The notes beneath the pieces are model-generated. The model did no database searches and was not told the origin of the DNA. It saw nothing but the letters and a program-made list of their open reading frames with translations. The translations under genes and the position numbers were made by a program. 10,822 nt of DNA from Sanchytrium tribonematis. Taxonomy: Eukaryota > Sanchytriomycota > Sanchytriomycetes > Sanchytriales > Sanchytriaceae. Of this stretch, positions 1-5,878 are shown piece after piece (position 1 is the first letter of the stretch; the number at the start of each line of letters is the position of its first letter). The DNA lies in assembly GCA_018985235.1 (NCBI GenBank), contig JADGIG010000280.1, forward strand, positions 1-10,822. The letters run 5' to 3'.

Positions 1-59
1 CAACGATTCATGGAGATCTCGACCACAAAGCAACAACAATAGCGGGTGGTAATTGTTAG
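1..59 (+). other. Possible 3' end of an upstream plus-strand gene
   Basis: All three plus-strand frames are open from the window edge to closely spaced stops at 40-42, 50-52 and 57-59, so the reading frame cannot be decided. The stretch has more G and C than the DNA that follows it. An AGTAAA hexamer at 58-63 overlaps the TAG at 57-59, the same stop/hexamer arrangement seen at other gene ends here. This is the only reason to favour the frame ending at 59. The minus strand is also open in this stretch, so a minus-strand explanation remains possible. From 60 to 161 I see no gene. Confidence 0.2.
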
Positions 60-156
60 TAAATATTGATTTATTATAAGAAAGATTAGGGTCACATCGT
101 CATAAACATATTACAAATTCTGACATAGTAATGTTATCAAAGACTGGTACTATTAT

Positions 157-162
157 TTTAAT
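157..162 (-). terminator. ATTAAA poly(A)-type hexamer overlapping the stop
   Basis: On the minus strand the hexamer starts at the last base of the TAA stop (164-162) of the hidden spliced gene. It follows the same overlap pattern as other gene ends here. Confidence 0.4.
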
Positions 163-453
163 TATTCTTGCAAGTTCGCGGTTCTATAAAAAATGTTGGG
201 TCTTATTCCAGACCTCATTTTATCGCGAAATAGGCAATTGTAGTCAAACAAAGACTTACAGTTATCACAGTCTAACTTGATTTACTACTGATACCAAATT
301 CCTTAAAAAAAGCTCTTCCGCTCGTTTGTCCTTAACATTACCCCACGTTGTACAAATTGTCAGCTGATTAGATGATAGATTGTCTAAATTTTAGACAGAG
401 TCGTATATAAAGAAATCAGCCTCATTCTTAAGAATATGAATACTCAAGATCAT
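162..453 (-). CDS. Hidden spliced minus-strand gene, small Cys-containing protein of unknown function
   Basis: Reading the minus strand, two protein-like open stretches (363-295 and 275-162) join in frame when a 19-nt GT...AG intron (294-276) is removed. The last exon carries a CDNC motif followed eight residues later by another Cys, and stops with TAA at 164-162, where an ATTAAA hexamer overlaps the stop. The 5' part is less certain. No in-frame ATG lies in the middle exon. The best model starts at ATG 453-451, uses exon 453-397 and removes a 33-nt GT...AG intron (396-364) that ends in CTAATCAG, keeping phase and giving about 79 residues. That first exon overlaps the start of the plus-strand gene at 436 by 18 nt and covers its TATA-like box, so either this exon or that promoter may be wrong. 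I do not recognise the protein family. The 19-nt intron, identical in length to those proven in SMARCAD1 and IFT56, is the main support. Confidence 0.5.
276..294 (-). other. 19-nt intron in the hidden minus-strand gene
   Basis: On the minus strand it reads GTATCAGTAGTAAATCAAG, with GTA donor and AAG acceptor. It contains an in-frame TAA that interrupts an otherwise continuous protein-like frame. Removing it joins codons exactly at a codon boundary. Its length matches the other 19-nt introns in the window. Confidence 0.55.
381..397. promoter_or_regulatory. 17-bp perfect palindrome upstream of the 58-codon gene
   Basis: TGTCTAAA and TTTAGACA form an 8-bp perfect inverted repeat around a single T. 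It lies 6 nt upstream of a TATA-like TATATAAA (404-411) and 38 nt upstream of the ATG at 436. The position and symmetry suit a binding site for a dimeric transcription factor. In the alternative minus-strand gene model it falls almost entirely in a 33-nt intron, so it need not be coding. I do not recognise the factor. Confidence 0.4.
404..411 (+). promoter_or_regulatory. TATA-like box before the 58-codon gene
   Basis: TATATAAA begins 32 nt before the ATG at 436. If used, it would place transcription start almost at the ATG, giving a very short leader. In AT-rich DNA such a string can occur by chance. Confidence 0.35.
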
Positions 454-612
454 CCTATTTTAAAAAGATCTGATAGTAAAGTGTATGGTCAACCTGAAGG
501 TTCTGGATTAGGTGCTCATCATGAAGAGTTTAAGCCAACAAATCGATTAAGGAGATCAAATAGTATTGGAGAAGAAACCTGCGCTAAATTGTTTGGAACA
601 AATGATATTTAA
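436..612 (+). CDS. Small basic/hydrophilic 58-residue protein, function unknown
   Basis: A single-exon frame runs from ATG 436 to TAA 610-612. The product is soluble-looking, with no signal peptide or membrane span. It has a Gly-rich stretch (GSGLGAHHEE, about residues 22-31), then a basic RLRRSNSIG segment (about residues 38-46), and ends near LFGTNDI. The RRSNS string fits the basophilic kinase consensus R-R-x-S, so phosphorylation by a PKA-like kinase is a possibility inferred from the motif only. The LFG near the C-terminus faintly recalls small microtubule-associated Jupiter/HN1 proteins, but the match is too short to assign. AATAAA at 620-625 follows the stop by 7 nt. A palindrome and TATA-like box lie just upstream. 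Its first 18 nt would overlap the tentative first exon of the minus-strand hidden gene. Confidence 0.55.
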   Translation: MNTQDHPILKRSDSKVYGQPEGSGLGAHHEEFKPTNRLRRSNSIGEETCAKLFGTNDI

Positions 613-619
613 AATATAT

Positions 620-625
620 AATAAA
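620..625 (+). terminator. AATAAA poly(A) signal for the 58-codon gene
   Basis: A canonical hexamer begins 8 nt after the last base of the TAA stop at 610-612. The implied 3' untranslated region is only a few tens of bases. Confidence 0.5.
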
Positions 626-813
626 ACATTGCCTCAATTTATGAAACTATGAAACAAAAAGACAATTATTGTGATTGTCGTAAAAATTTAAATGAAGAGG
701 TGTGGCTGTTTGTAATGTAATCAAATTGTAAATTAATCATCAAGAAGTTATACTATTGATGCATCATATATTTGAAGACAAAATGGAATTGTAATTTAAA
801 GAAAGTTACAAAC

Positions 814-2610
814 ATGGAGGTCAATTCGTCTTTCGTCTTTGATGATGAACAGCCAGTTGTGGAGTATCCAAAGTCTGCTATTGAAACAATCTTAGAGCAA
901 AAAATCCAAATAAATGATGAAGTTGAATCAGATGATTCCAATAAAGAATCAGAAATGGAAATTGATTCTGCAAGTGAATTAAGCGAATCCGATGTAGAAT
1001 CAACTCATTCATTGTCTATTTTTGAACAAGCAGATCCAGTTGATGTAAATAACGCTCAATTTGATAAAATGAATCTAAGTAGACCCATTCTAACTGGTCT
1101 TTCAAAAATGCATGTTATAAATCCCACTCCTATTCAACAGCGAGCTATTCCATCATTGCTACAAGGTAAAGATATTTCGGCATGTGCCCAAACTGGATCA
1201 GGAAAGACTCTGGCATACCTGATTCCCATTTTTGAGAGATTGTTATTTAAACCTAGCAAACAGTCTAGAGTACTAATTTTGGTACCTACTCGTGAGTTAG
1301 CCAAACAGGTGCATGATGTCTGCATTCATTTCCCACATATCCAGTCTTGTTTATTGATTGGTGGAGTAAACATGCAGCAACAACAAACAGAATTAAAGCA
1401 ATCTCCTGATATTGTCATTGCGACTCCCGGTAGAATTTTGGATCATGCTTTTAATAGCAAAGGTTTTGATTTATCTACCATTGAAATATTGGTGCTAGAT
1501 GAAGCCGACCGAATGTTGTCTGAAGGATTCAAGAAGGAATTGGATGAGATAATCAAATTTACACCTAGGAATAGACAGACTATGCTATTTAGTGCTACAA
1601 TGACAGATGATGTGGACGAATTGGTCAGAGTTGGTTTAGATAAGCCTGTCAGAGTATTTGTGGATTCTCCCAAGCAAGCTGCTACTCATTTGACACAAGA
1701 ATTTGTTAGAATTAAAGCTGGAAAAGAATTTGAGAGACTTGGTGTTTTAATTAGTTTATGCAAGAGAATTTTCAAGACTAAGGTGATCATATTTTTTAAG
1801 TTGAAGCATGATGCCCATAAAATGATGGTCTTATTCCAATTGATGAAATTGAATGCATTAGAGTTACATGCTGGTATTAGTCAATCTCAAAGAACTATTA
1901 ATTTGGAAAGATTTAAAAATAATGAAGCAGACTACTTACTTTGCTCAGATTTGGCTGCTCGTGGAATTGACATTCCTGATGTACAGACTGTAATTAATTA
2001 CGACATGCCAAATAATCTAGAATCTTATTTGCATAGATGTGGTAGAACAGCCAGAAATAATAAGAAAGGTGTCAGTTGTAGTTTCATTTTGGAAAATGAT
2101 CGAAAAGTTTTGAAACTTATTGTTAAGCATTGCAAGTCAACTAGCGATCTAAAACAACGAACTGTCAATCAATCTTCTATAACGCAATACTTGGATGCAG
2201 CGAGATCCCTAGACGATCAAGTCTCCGAAGTTTTGAAAGAGGAAAAGGAAATGAAATTGCTGAATCAAGCAGAAATGGAATTAACTAGAACTGAAAATAT
2301 TGTAAAGCACAAAGATGAGATTATGAATAGACCGCGTAAGGAGTGGATAAATACCGAACGACGAACAATCACGGAAAAGAGCGACAAGAAATCTTTTTTG
2401 AAAAATAATCCATACGCAGGTATGTCAAGACAAAAACGGAGACGAAAACAACTTATGGAAGCATTCAATGCACACAAAAGTGATCCTGAGGTCGGGGACA
2501 AGTTGAAAAAAGCAAGGCACGCGCCAAGAATTGCAAAGAAGAATATTAAACAAGGAAAACCATTTAAAACTCCTTCGAAGAAAAAGAAAAAGAAGTCTTA
2601 CGATTTATAA
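814..2610 (+). CDS. DDX27: DEAD-box RNA helicase, DDX27/Drs1 type (60S ribosome biogenesis)
   Basis: A 598-residue ATP-dependent RNA helicase of the nucleolar Drs1/DDX27 group, which acts in assembly of the large ribosomal subunit. The N-terminal 80 residues are acidic and Ser-rich. The helicase core follows: Q motif around PTPIQ (104-108), motif I AQTGSGKT (125-132), PTREL (158-162), TPGR (204-207), DEAD (229-232), SAT (260-262), motif IV VIIFF (324-328), ARGID (382-386) and HRCGRTAR (407-414, with Cys where Val is usual). The C-terminal tail contains RPRKEW (507-512, a feature recalling the Drs1/DDX27 tail) and long Lys-rich stretches that suit nucleolar localisation and RNA binding. The start is taken at ATG 814 in the context ACAAACATGG. 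An upstream ATG at 783 reaches TAA after two codons. There is no intron. An AATAAA overlaps the stop. It is convergent with the next gene, 79 nt away. The tail and overall length favour DDX27 over other DEAD-box families. Confidence 0.93.
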   Translation: MEVNSSFVFDDEQPVVEYPKSAIETILEQKIQINDEVESDDSNKESEMEIDSASELSESDVESTHSLSIFEQADPVDVNNAQFDKMNLSRPILTGLSKMHVINPTPIQQRAIPSLLQGKDISACAQTGSGKTLAYLIPIFERLLFKPSKQSRVLILVPTRELAKQVHDVCIHFPHIQSCLLIGGVNMQQQQTELKQSPDIVIATPGRILDHAFNSKGFDLSTIEILVLDEADRMLSEGFKKELDEIIKFTPRNRQTMLFSATMTDDVDELVRVGLDKPVRVFVDSPKQAATHLTQEFVRIKAGKEFERLGVLISLCKRIFKTKVIIFFKLKHDAHKMMVLFQLMKLNALELHAGISQSQRTINLERFKNNEADYLLCSDLAARGIDIPDVQTVINYDMPNNLESYLHRCGRTARNNKKGVSCSFILENDRKVLKLIVKHCKSTSDLKQRTVNQSSITQYLDAARSLDDQVSEVLKEEKEMKLLNQAEMELTRTENIVKHKDEIMNRPRKEWINTERRTITEKSDKKSFLKNNPYAGMSRQKRRRKQLMEAFNAHKSDPEVGDKLKKARHAPRIAKKNIKQGKPFKTPSKKKKKKSYDL

Positions 2611-2615
2611 ATAAA
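2610..2615 (+). terminator. AATAAA poly(A) signal overlapping the DDX27 stop
   Basis: The hexamer starts on the last base of the TAA stop (2608-2610), so the predicted 3' untranslated region is only about 10-30 nt. Confidence 0.5.
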
Positions 2616-2649
2616 TCTTTTATAATCTGCGGTGACAATATCATCAAAT

Positions 2650-2655
2650 TTTATT
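2650..2655 (-). terminator. AATAAA poly(A) signal for the 309-residue protein gene
   Basis: On the minus strand the hexamer lies 34 nt beyond the TAA stop (2692-2690). Another AATAAA (2702-2697) lies inside the last codons. Either could direct cleavage. Confidence 0.4.
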
Positions 2656-2689
2656 AGTTTCTCATCAATAATACTTACAATTTTAATTA

Positions 2690-3619
2690 TTAGTTATTTA
2701 TTAGTGCTTCTAATTCTTTTAGCAAATTTTCTTGCTGATGGGCTAGTTCTTTCATTTCAGTGAATGTTTCTCTACAGGATTTACAATCACAAGAGGAAAT
2801 AAACTGTAATTCTTCAATGTTTTTCTTTAGATTGTCAATTCTAAAATGCAATTCCGATGACAAATTGATTCCTGAATCTATAGCTTTCGAATTTTTTAAG
2901 CTAAGGGTCTCTTCGCTTTTAGCAGCAGATAGGACCGGGGGTCTAACTATTGCTTTAGGCATGTAAACTTGAATTTTGCTCCATGACATGGTGTCAATCT
3001 CTTCATTATCACGAGAGTAAGAATTCTCGATTTTTCTAGCAAGTTCCTCGGCGTAGGATTCTCTGACTTTTCTTGATTTTCTTTCAAAAGACAAGCCTTT
3101 TACTTTCAAATCTTTCAATGTGTTATTAAACTCACTAACCTCCGCATTTTCCGCTACGTCGGTCTTGAATTTATAATTATAAATAAAATTAGGAATTTTT
3201 AGACTTTCATTTTCATCTTCGCTAGGCTTTTTGAAGGAAAAAAATTCAACAGTTGTAATATTTGTCAGAGCCCTTTTCCACATGGTAGCTTCTGAAGTTT
3301 GGATGTCTTCAGGGTCAATCTCAATTTGAATTACATGATGTTCAGTTGGATAATTTTCTTGCATTTTCAATGCACCACATCCATTTTCCTCAATTATTAC
3401 AGAGTGGCGCAATGACTCAAAGTTATCCACAACATTATCTTTCTCAATCTTAGTTTTATTCTCAACATGCATATCGTACCACTCATCAATTTTCTTTTGG
3501 TTGGAATAGAGAATGTCTTCTAGTTCATTTGGAGTCATGTCTTTCTTACTACATCTGACAATTAGTGTCTCTATAATTTCAAAAAACCATATTAGAATAT
3601 TTAGCAAAAAGTCGCACAT
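2690..3619 (-). CDS. Unrecognised 309-residue protein with N-terminal hydrophobic segment and C-terminal coiled coil
   Basis: A single open frame on the minus strand. The start is taken at ATG 3619-3617 (A at -3); the frame stays open upstream to about 3685 but without another ATG. Visible features in order: a hydrophobic, Trp/Phe-rich segment at residues 4-22, a membrane anchor or buried helix; a charged middle region with WKRALTN and FFSFKKP around 114-132; a basic stretch FERKSRKVRESYAEELARKIE around 178-198; a PPVLSAAKSEETLSLKN linker; and a Leu-rich helix at about 256-306, likely coiled coil, holding a CDCKSC cluster (C277, C279, C282) that could bind metal or form disulphides. No known domain was recognised. 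A role cannot be assigned. AATAAA on this strand occurs at 2702-2697, just before the stop, and again at 2655-2650. It is convergent with DDX27 and divergent from SDA1. Confidence 0.8.
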   Translation of the reverse strand: MCDFLLNILIWFFEIIETLIVRCSKKDMTPNELEDILYSNQKKIDEWYDMHVENKTKIEKDNVVDNFESLRHSVIIEENGCGALKMQENYPTEHHVIQIEIDPEDIQTSEATMWKRALTNITTVEFFSFKKPSEDENESLKIPNFIYNYKFKTDVAENAEVSEFNNTLKDLKVKGLSFERKSRKVRESYAEELARKIENSYSRDNEEIDTMSWSKIQVYMPKAIVRPPVLSAAKSEETLSLKNSKAIDSGINLSSELHFRIDNLKKNIEELQFISSCDCKSCRETFTEMKELAHQQENLLKELEALINN

Positions 3620-3712
3620 TTTTCTATGGCCTATTTTCTCAGAAAAAAATTCTGAGTAATTCAACGAAATTTCAATAATTTGCAATTTGAGTAAAACTTA
3701 TTTTGAGCGATA

Positions 3713-3726
3713 AGATTTCAAAATCT
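3713..3726. promoter_or_regulatory. Inverted repeat flanked by GATAA copies in a divergent promoter
   Basis: AGATTT and AAATCT form a perfect 6-bp inverted repeat around CA. GATAA occurs directly on both sides (3709-3713 and 3727-3731). The element sits in the 226-nt intergenic space between the divergent starts of the 309-residue gene and SDA1. A shared regulatory role is inferred from position only. Confidence 0.3.
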
Positions 3727-3751
3727 GATAATTAGTTAATCGTCGCTTGAC

Positions 3752-3892
3752 ATGGTTCTATTCGATACAGAATATTTCAACGATAATCAGGTTACAAAAT
3801 TCGATAGGTTTCAAATCACTCCAAAAGAAAGAGGTTCAAACGAGGATGAAGTCAATCGAGCATTTGAAGCTTTTCATCCAAAAGGATCCTGA
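3752..3892 (+). other. Upstream ORF overlapping the SDA1 start (uORF or SDA1 first exon)
   Basis: An ATG-initiated 46-codon frame runs from 3752 to TGA 3890-3892, out of frame with SDA1 and overlapping its start by 47 nt. It begins MVLFDTEYFNDNQ. It may be an upstream ORF that restrains SDA1 translation, or its first part may be a 5' exon of SDA1. GT...AG spans of 16 nt (3755-3770), 37 nt (3791-3827 or 3808-3844) and 43 nt (3791-3833) would each bring it into the SDA1 frame. None is the 19 nt seen elsewhere, so the choice is open. Confidence 0.35.
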
Positions 3893-5690
3893 TCTTTACA
3901 TTGATGAATTTAAAAGTCACATTGAATATGTCACAAATTTATTGTCTGTAGAACAGTATGAAGAATTATCACCATCAATTAATTTGATCCACCATTGTTT
4001 ATCTGGCATGATATTGCAAGTTGACTTTTCCATTCTTTTGAATGCTTTATTTCAAAATATAAATTCTTTTGATAGCTCATTGAAACTGTCAGCTGTACAA
4101 TTATTTGTAAAATATTCAAGAATTGCTCATCAGAAAAATCTGACCAAAAAGGAGCTTCCAGTAGAAATTGAGCAGACCAATCCAATATTGTGGTACTGGG
4201 AGTGGTCATTCAATCATCTTTTAAAGATTACTGATAAGTCACTGCGAAGATATCTTTTAAATGTTTTACTTAATGACATCACACTTCACAAAGGTCTTCA
4301 GAGTCAGTTTCTTGCAATTATGCAACCATACTTGGACACAACACAAATCGATGCAAAAGAGTTTTCGTCAGAAGGTTTGAATTCCGCTAAATATGGACTT
4401 CGTATTTTGATGCAAGGAATTCACAGCAAAATATTTACATCCAAATTAGCTTTTCATTTACTTACCTCCTGTGTATTTCATCCAGTCATATCAGTTGCTA
4501 TGAGTTCAACTCAATTTATTTTGAAGCCATCGAAATTTTTCGCTTCCACAATTCGCGATGACGAGGAAGAAGACGAAATGCAAAACAAAGAATTATTAAA
4601 GCAACAAACGAATGAACTCAAAAGACTGAACCATTTGGCCCATGTGAGCAAATCTGCAACTAAAAAGAGCGGACAAAGATTAAATGCAAGATTGAAAAAA
4701 TCAATTAAAAAACACCAAAAAATACTCGGGAAAGATGATGAGAATGACTACGTATCAGAATCCCACACTTTAATTAGACTTATTTCAAACACTTACGAAT
4801 TTTACGATAGAATATACAAACTTTGCATGGTCAGTTCAGGTGCAAGCCGCTTGACAACTGCCCATCGAGATTTAAAACTAAGATTGATAGCAAGATGTAT
4901 TTATGTCCACAAAATGTTTTGTCAACAATATTACACTCTTTTGCTAAAGTGGATGCATCCACATATGCCGAGTTGTCCAAATGCGTTGCATTGTCTTATG
5001 GAGTCTATTCATGATCAAGTTCCTGTTGAATGGATTAAGCCATGTATTAAAGCAATTGCTGATCGTTTCGTGGTCGAGTCTCAGGGAGATGATAGAATGA
5101 CGGTTGGATTGGGTGTTATTAAAAGCATTGCCGAAAGAAATACAAGGATTTTTGAACCGGAACATTTTGAAGACATGGAAAAAGATCAAAAAGACTTTAC
5201 CAGAGAACTTGCGGGACCAGACTTGCTTTCTGACTTGTGTATGTATTCTAAATATAAAACAAAGTCAGTTGTCTCGGCTAGTAGAACTCTCTTGAATTTT
5301 TATAGAGAATATGATCCTGAATTACTTCCTATTAAAATGAGAGGTAGACAAGAAGCCGAACATGAAGAAGAGGATGAAATTGAGGATGAAGAGGAAGATA
5401 TTGATGCTGAATCACAATCTGAGACTGAATCTGTTGATTTTTATGAGTATGATCCAGAAGTCGAGCAAGAAGATAATGTTGAGGCATCGTTTAAGGTAGG
5501 TGCTATCACCGCAGAAGAACAGGAAAATGCTAGAAAGAAGATTAAAGATAAAAATCCTCATTCACACACAAGGAAGAAGAAAGCAGAAGGTGCTAGTTTG
5601 TCAGAGTCACAGAAAAGGAAGCGTAAGAATACAATGATGATGCTTCATGGTGGCAAAATGAATGGAAAGAAAAAGAGAAAGTTTCAGTAA
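3846..5690 (+). CDS. SDAD1: SDA1/SDAD1 ribosome-biogenesis protein
   Basis: A 614-residue homologue of Sda1/SDAD1, a nucleolar protein needed for maturation and export of 60S pre-ribosomes. The N-terminus IQKDPDLYIDEF (11-22) matches the family's IKRDPPAYxEEF. The helical repeat region continues to about 230, followed by an acidic/basic linker (238-300). The diagnostic central block is around 395-500: VEWIKPCIKAIADRFV, then MTVGLGVIKSIAER (418-431), then YKTKSVVSASRTLLNFYRE (470-488) and the ending KMRGR. The family usually has ANNFVTDxxSGEVMTVGINAIKEI and KNVMMSARTLIQLFR at these places. An acidic stretch (506-544) and a Lys-rich tail with NTMMMLHGG complete it. The start is uncertain. ATG 3846 gives the family N-terminus with little upstream. 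A separate ORF from ATG 3752 overlaps this start in another frame, and a short intron could join the two. An AGTAAA hexamer spans the stop. Confidence 0.9.
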   Translation: MKSIEHLKLFIQKDPDLYIDEFKSHIEYVTNLLSVEQYEELSPSINLIHHCLSGMILQVDFSILLNALFQNINSFDSSLKLSAVQLFVKYSRIAHQKNLTKKELPVEIEQTNPILWYWEWSFNHLLKITDKSLRRYLLNVLLNDITLHKGLQSQFLAIMQPYLDTTQIDAKEFSSEGLNSAKYGLRILMQGIHSKIFTSKLAFHLLTSCVFHPVISVAMSSTQFILKPSKFFASTIRDDEEEDEMQNKELLKQQTNELKRLNHLAHVSKSATKKSGQRLNARLKKSIKKHQKILGKDDENDYVSESHTLIRLISNTYEFYDRIYKLCMVSSGASRLTTAHRDLKLRLIARCIYVHKMFCQQYYTLLLKWMHPHMPSCPNALHCLMESIHDQVPVEWIKPCIKAIADRFVVESQGDDRMTVGLGVIKSIAERNTRIFEPEHFEDMEKDQKDFTRELAGPDLLSDLCMYSKYKTKSVVSASRTLLNFYREYDPELLPIKMRGRQEAEHEEEDEIEDEEEDIDAESQSETESVDFYEYDPEVEQEDNVEASFKVGAITAEEQENARKKIKDKNPHSHTRKKKAEGASLSESQKRKRKNTMMMLHGGKMNGKKKRKFQ

Positions 5691-5691
5691 A
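5686..5691 (+). terminator. AGTAAA poly(A)-type hexamer spanning the SDA1 stop
   Basis: The TAA stop (5688-5690) lies inside AGTAAA. AGTAAA is a known weaker variant of AATAAA. No canonical AATAAA occurs in the 23 nt before the next gene. Confidence 0.35.
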
Positions 5692-5713
5692 TTCTTATAG
5701 AAATCTGAAACAA

Positions 5714-5857
5714 ATGATAAACATTTTAGTAGTTTATTTCGTTTGTTCGGTATTTTTGCTATTGGCTTTCGGAAGAATTGCTATTTCGAACATCAAAAAG
5801 TCAAACAAAAAACCTTTAATCAATGAAAGCTATAGAAAAACCACCAAAGTCGAGTAA
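5714..5857 (+). CDS. Small 47-residue single-span membrane protein
   Basis: A frame runs from ATG 5714 to TAA 5855-5857. Residues 2-20 form one strongly hydrophobic helix (start INILVVYFVCSVFLLLAF), followed by a basic, hydrophilic tail (KKSNKKPLINE and on to the C-terminus). By the positive-inside rule the tail should face the cytosol. This could be a small integral membrane protein or subunit of a membrane complex; I cannot name a family. It starts only 23 nt after the SDA1 stop, and the gap contains ATTCTTATAG, which resembles a splice acceptor. AATAAA overlaps its own stop, and the convergent seven-span membrane gene ends 19 nt away. These gene-end features and the clean helix-plus-basic-tail layout support it as real. 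Confidence 0.6.
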   Translation: MINILVVYFVCSVFLLLAFGRIAISNIKKSNKKPLINESYRKTTKVE

Positions 5858-5861
5858 TAAA
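5856..5861 (+). terminator. AATAAA poly(A) signal overlapping the stop of the 47-residue gene
   Basis: TAATAAA places the hexamer on the second base of the TAA stop. This leaves essentially no 3' untranslated sequence before the signal. Confidence 0.5.
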
Positions 5862-5872
5862 TACATAAATTG

Positions 5873-5878
5873 TTTACT
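5873..5878 (-). terminator. AGTAAA poly(A)-type hexamer overlapping the stop of the seven-span gene
   Basis: On the minus strand the TAG stop is followed by TAAA, forming AGTAAA from the second base of the stop. The nearest canonical AATAAA on this strand is about 140 nt away, inside the neighbouring 47-residue gene (5738-5733). Confidence 0.35.

Noticed and set aside
649-720. 23-codon plus-strand frame with a CDC motif between the 58-codon gene and DDX27
   Set aside because: It is short. No 19-nt splice extends it, and a 33- or 36-nt GT...AG option adds only a few codons before a stop. It may be a leader ORF of DDX27 or chance.
772-813. N-terminal extension of DDX27
   Set aside because: The in-frame extension begins at TTG; the ATG at 814 has a good start context.
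3620-3685. N-terminal extension of the 309-residue protein
   Set aside because: The frame is open there but contains no ATG; it depends on a TTG start, which is not expected in a eukaryote.
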